Source: Adineta ricciae (taxonomy: Eukaryota; Rotifera; Eurotatoria; Adinetida; Adinetidae). Taken from it: a DNA stretch of 64,000 nt. The DNA lies in the NCBI GenBank assembly GCA_905250025.1, contig CAJNOJ010000283.1, forward strand, positions 62,001 through 126,000, written 5' to 3'. Position 1 is the first letter of the stretch. Every line of letters starts with the position of its first letter. A program made the translations under genes and the position numbers. Under the pieces are notes generated by a model that worked only from the letters and a program-made list of their open reading frames with translations, did not search any database and was not told the DNA's origin. Of the stretch, positions 12,752 through 24,651 are shown piece by piece.

Positions 12752-14711
12752 TTACGAAGAGAAAATTGACGAATTAATCGACGAATAACAAAAGTCTTAT
12801 TAATAAACTTCCAATGTATTTATGCTACCTAAAGGGAAGAAAATAGATCTGTAAAAGTCGATGTCATTAAATATTAACATACATTGTCAAATTAAATATG
12901 TCTGATGATAGATAATTGAAGAAAATCATGATTAGATTCGGAAAAACAAAGAAATATATCTGAAAATAGAACCAAAAATGAAGAAGGTAATATTGAATGA
13001 AGAAAATCTTATCCTGAAATCAATATTGGACATTTCATCCCGTTTTCTCCTTCTTTTCTCAATAATCAATGCATTGAATGCAAGAGATCTAAAGTTCATC
13101 TTATTCTGATTTCTTCGTCTTCTCCTCCTCTCAATTCTCTAAACGATACTTAAGTGAGCAGCAATTACAATTCATTTCTGTTACTCGATGTATACTACAG
13201 AAAGTCGCCAGACGAAGAATGACAGACAAGGGAAAGAAGAAAACATGGCACACGTTGCTACCATTTCACACTATCCATTATTGATTGATTGGCAATGAAC
13301 GACGAGAAATGAATGACAGACGACTTGGACCTAAAAGATGGAATCGAACTTTTTTTGCTTCTATTATTGCGTCAGTGTTCGAATAAGTCTTTCAGCCAGA
13401 TTTGTCTGTGTCGTATCAGTTTTCGATGTTGTAAAGACAGACATCAACAACAGTGACGAAGAAAATGGATATTGTGTGATGATGGTGTTAGCGAATAGTA
13501 AAAATGTGATTAAGATTTTTTTCCTCTTCTTCTTTTTCTTCTGCTGCTGTGGTTGCTTCGTCTCCTCATTCTAGTATCCTTCTTTTTTTAGCTGTTGTGC
13601 TCACTATAATCAGTAGAAAACAAAAAAAAAAGAAGAAGAAAGAAAGAAGGAAAAGAATAGATTCAGCTGTGTACGTTGTTGAGAAGACGAAGGAAAGGCA
13701 GAGAAGAGAGAAGAGAAGAAATAGAAGAACAAGAAATAAGAAAATCCATCGCATAAGGATGATGAACAAGAACAAGTAATAGCGCTCGTTGGTCTAATGT
13801 GAAAACACCCTATCGATGATGATGATGATGAAGAAGAAGAAGGAAAAAGAGGGAAAAGAAGAAGAACAACAGCAGTAGTAGTAGCATCTAACAACGACGG
13901 CAATTATGAGAAAATGACAAGACAAAACATTGTCGTTAGAAAAACGAGGAGAAAATCAATAGGAATTTTCGAAAATATGATACGATTAACTATGAATGTC
14001 AGCACATCGGAAATATAAAAGAAGAAATATGCGATTTTCATTCGATCGATCAAGACAGGTATTATGAAAAGTTCAGATAATGAAAACCATCCTCTCGTCT
14101 GCAAAAGTAATGCCACTAGTACCATTAACATTGGGAAGCAATGTAATTACAAATACCCGGGATATCAAGAGAAACACGTCAATGAATTAGTCGACAAATC
14201 AATAGCAGATTATCGATGATCCATGATCTTTTTTCTCTCTCTCTATCATGCAAGCAGATGAATATGTGGAGAAGATCAACAAGAGCAAAAGTGAAGTAGC
14301 ATTGGTAATTCTGTTTAACTTCAATTAAACATCTTAATTATCATAGTAACTGAAACTTCTAGCCTAAATCACTGATGAAAATGAAATGCTTAATTACTAT
14401 CGATGGTATATCTGTATATACAATGTCCGACATTGTATATACATATATATGTAGATATTCTTTATCTTTTATATGCTCAATAATAGAATAGGATAGACTA
14501 TTGTGGGAAGGAATGGAGAGAAAAAGAAAAGGATCAGTCTTATCGATGAAAACTATAATGGTAATAAGGAAAAGAAAGATATCCCCTCTTCGGTCATCCA
14601 TAAATAACATCTATGCATTCACCCATATCTTTCATCTTCATTCCGATCATGAAAACAAAAACAAAAACTGCTGAGAGACCGGAAGACTTTCTTTTACTTG
14701 AAACAAAATGA
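12752..14711. other. Upstream region of liprin-alpha; purine/pyrimidine-rich tracts
   Basis: No gene is visible. It separates the liprin-alpha start from the 3' end of the PNLDC1-like gene; both are on the minus strand. About 13517-13560 is pyrimidine-rich and about 13611-13775 and 13815-13880 are strongly purine-rich on the + strand. These tracts create long but repetitive frames that look spurious. Confidence 0.6.
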
Positions 14712-16787
14712 TCACATTCGCCGTTTGACTAGAGCGATGAGACAAACACCAGTCAATAAAACTGATATGGAAAATGAATATTTAACCAACAATGAATGTT
14801 GAAACCATTGGAATTTTTCGACTCTATAAACCGGATGATTGAAATAATCTTTTAATATTCGTCGTTCACAGGATTCCGATTGAAATAACAAATAAACTTT
14901 TTTGCCATTGCGACTAACTTCATATTCCATAGCACAATATGTATCAAATCGTGAGATTATATCTGACATATCAAGTTGTTCATGATTATGATGTTCTACA
15001 ACAAGATATTGTTGTAATTTCTGTTCACAACTTACGTTTTTATCGTAACGATTCAATGATATGTACGGAAGAAAGGAAGAGTAAAAGCGATTTTTGTATG
15101 AATTCATTTCATTTAAGCAGATATCGAAGACACATTGATGTTCATTGAAATCGATTTTCTCGACTCGTTTTTGTTTGTATAAGTAAATCAGTTTGAGGAA
15201 GATGACGCCAGACATATAAGCATCGTAACCAGCTTCGTGTGTCTAAAAATGAATATTCATAGAGAGAAAAGTCATACAAAAAGGTATTTTCATACTCGAA
15301 CTTCATTTTGGTAACGATCATCGGCATTCATCTCGATAATTGGTTTCAAAAAGATAAGATTCTCGTAATACTTCGATGTTAACAACTCATACAACGATGC
15401 AAGTGATGTAGATGTGGTAAAGTTCTCCACATAATTGCTAATATTTTGTCGATTTCGACGTGTGAATAGATAATCTCGCATCTGCAATGCCAGATATTTT
15501 GTATCAAAGATCGAACAAATGAAATTCTTATTCATTAACATTTGAAAATCTTCGAACTTCAGTGGCAGTGTATCAATAAATTTGTCATAAATAATCAGCC
15601 AATCGAGAAAACAATTATGTCCTTAAATAGAATAGATACTAACATGATCGATAGTCAATCGAATGTAAGTCGTGTTGCTTTTCTTCTCTGACATAAGTAG
15701 AAAGCTAAACGAGGTGTAACGACAATCACATAAATAAGATCTCACGAAAAGAAGAGCTCATTTTCTCATGAAATTTGTTGGATATTTCTGACAAAAAACA
15801 CTCGAAGATGTAGTTTGTATCTCTTCCTGTTCGGATTAGGTGAAACGGCTGTTCGACCTTGGTCGCTTTTCAACAAGTGATAAGACATCCTTAAGCTTAG
15901 AGTAGATAACAGCTGGTAGGCAAAGGTCCTGATCTAATGTATAACATGCAGGTTACTTCAAGTACGAAAGTATCTCTCGTAGAAATAAAAGACTCTTTTG
16001 ACTAACCTATTATTGGTTTTCTATAATTATCTTGGATATATCGTATCAATTTTGTAAAACAAGTTAATGATTGAATGAATGATTGAACATCATCGTGATT
16101 ATCTTTTAATCTTTGTTCGTAGACATCTCGCGTCACGTATTCAATGACAAGTATTTTGTTCGAATCAGTCAATTGAATCGTTGTCCAAATTGTTTTAAAA
16201 CATCGACGAATTTCTCGTTGAATTAAATAATCATTTAAAATGTCTTGACAGTTCTTTGACAAATCATATTCCATTCGATCACCAAGACCAGCGTTGATTA
16301 ACCATTGATTGATTTGTTCAAATAAAGTATTTAAACACCGTCGTTGGTTTATTGATAAACTCGTCGTTTGTTCATTTTCCGCATACAAACGTTTTTCTTG
16401 AGTTTTATTGAGAAAAGATATTCCCGAGTAAAAACATTTGTTAAAATCGAACTTGTACTCTGACAAAAACTTGATTGATGACGATTGAATGATAAATTGA
16501 ACATCAATTGGATTCATAGATGTTGGATTAAGATAAAAATTGTAGATATCAACATGATATCGATGTTGATTGGACGTTTGAGAAAAAATTGCTAGACCAA
16601 ATTGAAAGACTGTGATTTGTTGAATGAAATTTGCACTTTGTTTATAGAATTGTAGAAGATTTTTCCGACTAGAATTGTTGTCGATGGCACTGAACTCGGT
16701 ATCAAGTGATAGGAAACACGATTTGTCAATTTGTTGGAGAATTAATGGAAACAAATGCGAAAAATTCGCTGATGTTACTTCACACAT
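14712..16787 (-). CDS. PNLDC1: PNLDC1/PARN-type poly(A) or piRNA-trimming 3'-exonuclease
   Basis: Three exons, 16007-16787, 15296-15621 and 14712-15242, encode 545 residues. The DEDD nuclease residues are all visible: D29 and E31 in FLSLDTEFS, D267 in GHNCFLDWL, and H371 and D376 in THEAGYDAYMSG. The C-terminus carries a hydrophobic helix (about 521-541, SISVLLTGVCLIALV) followed by KRRM. A membrane anchor after the CAF1-type nuclease domain is typical of PNLDC1, the mitochondrial-surface enzyme that trims piRNA 3' ends. PARN itself is soluble and has extra RNA-binding domains not seen here. I therefore favour PNLDC1. Activity and piRNA substrate are inferred from the family. The next gene upstream, USP9X, is divergent and 1.4 kb away. 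Confidence 0.85.
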
Positions 16788-18225
16788 GAATTAGTTTGTT
16801 TTCGTCGTGAGAAGAGGAAAGACAACAAAAGATGAGAAGAAATGACTGGAGAGAAAGGATCAATGAATAAACACGGTTAAGTACCATCGATAAACCAATA
16901 AGAATAGATCGAATTTGTCAGACAAGTTGATTTGATAGAAATTTATCGAAAATCCTACGGAGAAAATTTCTTATTTGTTTTTCAAAAATTTCAAAAATAA
17001 AAATCACTCTGTAAACCAACTCCATCTATCGTCAACTTGGGAGTACAAAGACGAAGCATTTACTGAAACAGTCCTGTTGTGAATTGAATTGATATTTTGT
17101 TCATACATAGTCGTATTATATAATTATCATAACACAGTTATGACTCGATTACGATTTCCTTTCGGTATCGAATAGAAATGAGCACCATATAGTGAGAATA
17201 AATTATCTCTTCGAACTGTGATCAAACTCGATGGGAGGATATTCGCAATCTTTTCAGAGTGAAATGATCGAGAGAAGATGAATTGTTATCTTGTACTTAA
17301 AGTGTTTTTCACAATAGTAATTGCATAATCTGTGGAGAATTGCACTTTCCTTCTTCAGACGCTCGCACGCAATTCCCAATCGTGTCATAAATTACAAATG
17401 ATCCCACGATGTTGACGGAAATGTTTTCGTTCGGTTGATTTTTACATGAAACTTTTCGGAAAATATCGAGACGATTAACAATGTATCATCAAATTCAACA
17501 GAGATTCTGTTTGTATTACAATGGAAAACGGCATAACTATCTGCTAAAAAAAGAACTGAATTTCTTTTTTTTTCAATCAAAAAAACGACCTATTTTCGTC
17601 GTTCAGTTCAGCAAATGTTCACTATATGGTACAGAGAGGTGAATTTCCTGTCACACTGCTGCCGCCATCTTGATTTTGGCAAGGAAAACTAAAATGTCGC
17701 CAGTTGATAGTAAACAACAAATATATATATAGACACACATGCATTCATTCATTCATCCTCCTATCTTGTTGCCTTCGGTGAATCATCATAGTGAGACTTC
17801 CGTCTGGTTCGAATGGCTGGCTGAATGTTCTTTCTACTTCTATCTATTCGCTGTTTATAAAATGAGATATGTGATTTGTTTGATATTGTTTATTGTTGTT
17901 TTCTCCTAATTAAACTCTTTCGAGACTATTTGCTCGTTTGTTTTCTAGCGAAAAAATTCTTTCGGACTATCAGCTGATACAACGTCTGTTTTTGTTCTTC
18001 AACAGTTGTATTTACTTTAATCCATCGAGGGAATCGACTTCTTTCGACTTTAAATCTTGTTGTTGTTGTTTTTTTTTTCATTCTTTATTAAATGTGATTC
18101 ATCAAATTGCACATGGTAAACTATGTTCTAGATTTTTTTTCCTTTCGTGCGCTTTGCTTTAGGCGCATCATCCATCATCCCGTTTTCTAAATAATAGCTC
18201 ATTTATTTCCCACTGACAAGTTTCA
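16788..18225. other. Divergent promoter region between the PNLDC1-like gene and USP9X
   Basis: 1.4 kb with no supported gene. It should hold the start regions of both flanking genes. I saw no clear motif beyond T-rich runs close to the USP9X start (17880-18130). Confidence 0.6.
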
Positions 18226-21200
18226 ATGACAGCAAAAGATCATTCGATTCGATCACCTTTACTTGATGATAATGGTCAACAGTCACTTGAATTATCTGAT
18301 CCGACCGATCAGCAACAGCAACAACTACCACCGGATTATATTAGTTCAACTATTCAAGAGAATGAACCTTCCGACGATGAGGAAGACAACGAACAATCAG
18401 CATCTCAAATAGAAGACAACAGTATTTACGATGAACATGGTCAAGTGAAATTTCCATTGAACGATTTAATAAAGCTCGAAGAACAATTAAATCAAACTCG
18501 ATGGGTTGTACCTGTCTTACCCGATGGAGAATTAATCAAGTGTTTACGAGCTGCAGTTCGTCTTGCGTCGCAAAGTAAAGATAGTCAGCTAATTGATTGA
18601 TGAAAAGTCCTTCTTTCGTTTGTAGAAGTCGATACAAAAAGTGATTCTTGTCAACGATTTATCCGAGATAGTCTTGTAAATTCTTTTACTAAAGTTCTTT
18701 GTGATGAAGCTGTACAAACATGGAAACACGAAATATTCGTACGTGACAAACCTTTCTTCAAGTAGAAAAAAAATGATTTGATTGATGTGTTTAGAAATAC
18801 ATTTATCAAAATTGTATGGTTTTTATTGAATTGTGTGTATTAAAACTAGAAGATGATTGTTTGCCATTGCTTGAAGTTCTTGGTTTACTAATGAATCCTT
18901 CTTGCCGGTACGATTTGTTTGATTTTACTCTTGAAAATCAATACAGAAAATTTCTTTCAATAGATTTCATCAATCAAACCATAGTCGAATCAGTGATTTA
19001 CAATTAGCGTCTGAAAAAGAGATTTTCGCTGTATCGAACGAATATCGCATGCAACAACGAGTAAGAGTTCGATGTGTTCATTCGAAGAGAATGATTCTAG
19101 GAGAATTTTTTTCGTTTCAGGGTTGGCTAATTGACTTCATCAATCGATTTGGAGATTTAGGTGGCTTTGATAAAATTTCAACTCGATTTTTATCCTCAGA
19201 AAACAAGTTAACCATCTCTGTTGTTGTTGCCTTACTCAAACCCTGGGGTCTTTGTTATGAGTATTTAACTCACACAACTGTTAAGAAATACTTTGCTCCG
19301 ATTATTGTACGTTAGATTTGTTTGTTCTCTACGTTAAAGATTGAATTTGCTTTTCTGTTTGTAGAATTTTGTTCCACAATTTCTCGATCAATTAACAGAA
19401 AATGACCTGAAAATCGAAACGAAGACTGAACCGAAAAGTGACACATTATCAACTGTTATTAGATGGCTACGCTATCTCGCTTCACGAATACCGGACAACG
19501 AAAAAGAATGTCGAAATCTAGATACACTTAGACTGAAGATGATCTTAAGGTGAAAAAGACATGGAAGAAGATAATTCATTCTTGTTTGTTTTTCCTTTAG
19601 AATTCTTCAAACGAACTCATTCAGCGGTAAAATGAATGCTCTCAATGAAGTTAACAAATTAATCATGAGTCTTAATACAATTCAACGATCAACATTAAAT
19701 CGTTCGGAAGAACCGGAAAGTTTAACTGCCGAGAAATTAATCGTAAGAGACATCGATTTTGTCTAATCACATCATTACCATCGATTTCTTTAGCAATGGA
19801 TTCAAGAGAATCAAGTTCTCGATATCGTCCTACGTGATTGTCTACATCAGCCACAATATGTAGAGAAATTAGAAAAGATTCTTCGATTTATTATTAAAGA
19901 ACAAGCATTAAGCCGAACTGATTTAGACAAAATCTGGAATTCATCATGTGGAAAGCATGAAGCGATCGAAAAGAACGTTCATGATTTACTTGCAAAATTA
20001 GCATGGGACTTTTCGCCTGAACAACTCGAACATCTATTCGACTGTTTTCGAGAGAGCTGGACGAAGGCCAGTAAAAAACAACGAGAAAAGTTACTCGAAC
20101 TAATCCGTCGATTAGCCGAAGATGATAAGGAAGGTTTAATGGCGAACAAAGTGTTAGAATTGTTATGGAATATTGCTCATGATCAAAATTTACCAAATGA
20201 GATCATTGATCAAGCATTAACCGCCCATTTAAAGATTCTGGATTACAGTTGTTTACAAGAAAAGGAAAAAACTAAATTGATCTGGCTGGATAAATTCATG
20301 GATGAAGTAAAACATGATCGTGGCCATGTGATGATCTCGTTGAAACAATTAAGAGAGATCTGTATGCAGTTTCATGAAGGAGTTTTTGCACAAAATATCG
20401 CGCGAATGCCTGGACCGCAGAATCGAACGGGTGTTATTGATATCCTAGAGAAGAAATATGAATTAACTCGGGTTGTAACTGAAAATCTTTGTCAATATAT
20501 GGAAACAGCAAGGAAGTATAAAGAAAGTGAAGGAAAAGGCAATTTGGTGCCAGAAGAGTACTATGCAGATGGTCGATTCAATCATAATCAACAAATTCAC
20601 GAACGATTGAATTTTCTCAAGTAAAAATTTTCGTCTCAGGATGTGAATAATGGAAAGATGATTGGTGTTTTGTTTTGAAGGTTTACTTTGAAAGAAGGAC
20701 GATTGTATTTATCAGCGGAACATTCGAAAATGATTTGGATTAGTCTAGCTGAACAGGCAATTTATCCCAATGATCGTGAACAATGTTTTCGCTGGTTTGC
20801 TGAAGTAAGGAAGTCGACATTTGCAGATGGCTAATTTACTTTTCTTTTGAAATTATTTAGATCATCGACGAAGATGATTTCGAACCAAAAGCAGCAAAAG
20901 ATTTCTTTCAAAATCATTTAATGAAACTTGAACCAAATCTTCTCACCGATCTTGGCATGAAGTAAGTTTCTTTGAGAGATATTCGTTATTCACAAAACTA
21001 TTTATGATTCTGTCAGTTGTTTCGATCGATTTTTCAAATCTGTCAATGCGCAACTAAACAAACTACAGCAAAAGCGTCGGTCTATTCGTTTGATGAACGA
21101 CGAAGATCTCGTCGGAATCGAATATCTCTGGAAATTGATTCTCAATGGTTCCGACGAAGTCGCTGATCGTGGTATTCAATTAATGCGCGAGATCTATACA

Positions 21201-22951
21201 AATATAAGTCCACAGTTAAAAACCGATGTCAAACGTATTCATGAATCCTTCATAAGTGACTGTTTCGAACGTTTACGTCCAGTTTACGACAGTGTGAAAC
21301 TCATGCATACGCAACAAGATTCCAAACAGGAATATCAACCTAAACTCAACTCATTAATACGAATATTAATTGTTTTAAGAGAATATTTAGCTGAATGTGA
21401 TAATTCATATCATAAAGAGCGCTCGATACTACCAATGGCAAGGTAAGATGGATGGAAAATTGACGATTAAATTGTAAATATATGTTTCAGAGCATTTCGT
21501 GGGCGAGCAATGACGTTGATTATTCGTGTTAATACCGGACAAAATCGAACTGACGATTTCGAACATGGCTTCCATTCAAATGATACATGGGGACATATTC
21601 GACGATTCATACATAATCGGTACTATCCTGCCTTATGTAATCGAATGTTTCTTTCAAACAAAATTCTATTTAGATATAAATCGGCTTATGGTATCATTGA
21701 ATTGTACCGTAACAATGAAATCATCTATTCAACTGACGATAACAGAACATTAGGACAAACTGATGATCGAGATCGAATTGTATGTCAATGAAAGTTTACT
21801 TCTAAAAAGAAACGAAATTCTGTTCCATGTAGACCGTGACAGCACGTTGGGTTCAACATCAGAATCATGGTGGTTCAAGCGGTGAAAGTAGTTCATCGGA
21901 ATCAGAAATGAATAACAACAACAATTCATTAGCATCAACATCACATCATAATCGTAGTTCGGATTTCATCGATATCAACGCTGAAAGTGCATTACCATCT
22001 GTGGTAAGAGAAACTTCTTTAAAGTTTCAATTCGAAAAAACATTTCTGTGCGTTTAGATATTCTCTCAAAAACACGAATATTATCAATTTCTAATCGATA
22101 TTGCTGATTTAGCTTGCAAAGAAGGTAATACTCGTCTTCGCGATACATCTCGTCATATTCTTGATTTGATACCCATGGATTCTCATGCAACCAAAACCTT
22201 AAACAGTTGTTTCACTCTCCTTTCTGCCAATAATGAGCAGCCCACAGCTGACGAATGTCTAGCACGTTTAAATCACTTCTATTTCAACGTATCACCTTCA
22301 CAAATGCTGTATAATCTCAAGACAACATTAATCAACTTTCTACCAGCACAGATTCATCAAATATGCTTACAAAATAGTAATCATGTCGAAGGTTTACACG
22401 TTCGATTCTTAAACGCAGGTGGCTTAGCATGTTTATTAAATATCCTAACAGAAAAGCATTACACCGACGAATGCGATGTTTCTACGCGAAAGTCGATCTA
22501 TTTCGTTGTTCTTTACCTTCTCAAACGACTTCTAATCATTCTCGTCATTTACCAATTGAGATCAACTCATGGAAGTACTCCATCGCCATTCGACGAATCC
22601 TTAGAACAAATTTTAACTATTATGCCAACGATTCCGTTACCAGTGATGAACATTGTCGGTGAACAACAACATATTTCAATGTCAGTGGAACAGAAGATTG
22701 CCACAACATTGATTGCACATCGAATGGATTATCCCATACCGAAGAATTCCTTGTTGCAATATCACCACATAAAAGAATTCATTCGACTCATCTGGTGTTT
22801 AGCAGCAGATTCGAAACAGAACTCGTTGGAAATGAATTTGAAGAATGATTTCAATGTTATTCACCAAACATTCAAACAGGAAAACTTTCGTCCGAATGAA
22901 AATTCTGAATTGAACGACGATAATGAAGAAGACGATGAAAGTCAATTAGCN
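18226..22951 (+). CDS. USP9X: USP9X/Fat-facets deubiquitinase, N-terminal half only
   Basis: Fourteen in-phase exons: 18226-18574, 18626-18738, 18795-18907, 18964-19060, 19121-19306, 19365-19549, 19601-19742, 19794-20620, 20681-20804, 20861-20961, 21017-21442, 21491-21779, 21833-22003, 22058-22951. They give about 1,338 residues that follow USP9X closely, for example [42 protein letters not shown] and ILDYSC. Family proteins have about 2,550 residues, with the cysteine protease domain after residue 1,500. None of that domain is here. The frame is open until the single N at 22951 and meets TGA immediately after it. Family role: removes ubiquitin from many substrates in the cytoplasm. The break looks like an assembly join, because the kinase sequence that follows is also missing its other half. 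I would treat it as a partial gene and not as a natural truncation. Confidence 0.93.
22951..22951. other. Single N marking a probable false join
   Basis: One unknown base sits exactly where USP9X-like coding sequence stops and kinase coding sequence begins in mid-domain. Both genes are cut at this point. Confidence 0.75.
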
Positions 22952-24073
22952 TGAAAAATGTTATACATATGTTGGAATATTTTATACATAATGATCAACT
23001 TGTTATTGTACTTGAACGACCTGAACATTGTTGTGATCTATATGATTTTATTTGTGAACGTTCAGGCGGATTAGACGAACGATTAGCGCGAGATTTTTTT
23101 AAACAAATTTTACAAATTCTTAAAGATGTTCATGCGTGTGGGGTAAGTCGAATGGACTCGACGTTTGTTCCTCTTCTATATCTTTATCTTTTCAATAGGT
23201 TCTTCATCGAGATATCAAAGACGAAAATTTCCTTGTCGATATGCGTTCAGGACAATTATATTTAATTGATTTTGGCTCAGGTGCTCTTTTGCACGATGAA
23301 ATTTACACAGATTTCGAAGGCACTCAGTGTTACGCTGCACCTGAATGGGTAACGTGTCGGAGATATTTTGGTCTACCACAAACTGTTTGGTCGTTGGGAA
23401 TACTATTATATGACCTAGTTTGTGGCGATGTTCCATTTCCTGATGATTTAGCTATTATCAAATGTCAGCCTCAATTCCCCAACCATCTTTCACAAGGTAA
23501 ATAGATGCAAGAAAATGCATGATGTCGATCAGTTCGTAGGAGTAGAAAGGAACAGCTTGGTATAAATGAATACGAGACGAGCAATTTGCATTCGCTTTTT
23601 TTTTGAGTAGAAAACGAGAAATATTAATTTAAATGAGTAGATCATGGTGACCTAATTAATAATACGTTTCTTTCATATCGAAAAATGTTTTTCTCCTATG
23701 GGCTTTCTTGCTCATGTGTATACGGTAATGAAAATGAAAAGAAAGAACATGTCTTGTCACGCTATGAGTGAACAGATCGGCGTAGTTTTTTTTAATTAAT
23801 GAAACACATTATAATTATATACATGGATTGATTTTAGAATGTATACAATTAATTGAACAATGTTTATCAATAAGATCATCTGAACGACCGACGTTAGATC
23901 AATGTTTACAATCTGAATGGCTGAAACATCCTTCATCGAAAGACTTATCATTATCATTAGTATCACGTCGTCGAATGACTGGACATACTAATCATTCTCA
24001 TCATTTGAAAGATTCAAATTCTCTACCCAAGTCCACTACAGGCAGTTCTTCGTCTCGTGGTAATTCCTTGTAG
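22952..24073 (+). CDS. PIM: PIM-family serine/threonine kinase, lacking its N-lobe
   Basis: Three exons remain: 22952-23142, 23199-23496 and 23838-24073. The retained part resembles PIM kinases: VIVLERPE at the hinge, [10 protein letters not shown] (catalytic loop), [10 protein letters not shown] (magnesium loop), AAPEW, and [18 protein letters not shown]. The C-terminal tail is rich in serine and histidine. The glycine-rich loop and the ATP-binding lysine, which belong to about the first 90 residues, are absent because the frame runs straight back into the N at 22951. Family role: a constitutively active cytosolic survival and growth kinase. As shown it could not be active. The missing part is most likely on another contig. 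Confidence 0.88.
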
Positions 24074-24616
24074 CTACAATTTTTCTCGCTTTTCATATTC
24101 CTTTACCGTCCGTCGTCTCAGTTCAATGATTTTCTTGTTTCTATGCAAATGACGTGCAGGTATACATATATGCACAAGTCTATTGTGTACATCTTTTCTT
24201 TCGTTTCATAATCTCATTTCTATCAGAAGAGAAAACATTACCATCAACAATAACTAATATTATTTGTACAGACAAAAAAAGCGCATTCGTTCGGCTCTTT
24301 CTTTATTTTTTTAACATGTATCCTTTATTTTTTTTTCTCTTCGCGTCTCTCTTGATACTGAATACAATGTAACAGTTATGTTATCGTTTGCAGGGAGATG
24401 AGTGGTATATATTCAAGTACATTTCTTCTTTTTTTTCTCCTTTTTTTTTGTTTCACTTAAAAGTGGTATGTACAAAGAGTACACATTGTATCATCGATTG
24501 CAATATTATTTTTTTCTTCTCTTGTACAAAGTTTTCTTAAGTGTGTGTGTGTATGATTTGTTGCACAGTGGGATCATTTTCGAACCTCATGCGCTCTGGA
24601 TTTATGAAAACAGTGT

Positions 24617-24651
<35 letters not shown>

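Noticed and set aside
13338..13903. Long frames on both strands
   Set aside because: Products of purine/pyrimidine repeats; poly-S/F on one strand and poly-K/R on the other.
22000..24073. A genuine USP9X-kinase fusion protein
   Set aside because: The USP9X frame hits TGA directly after the N, the kinase is in another frame, and both genes lack conserved halves.
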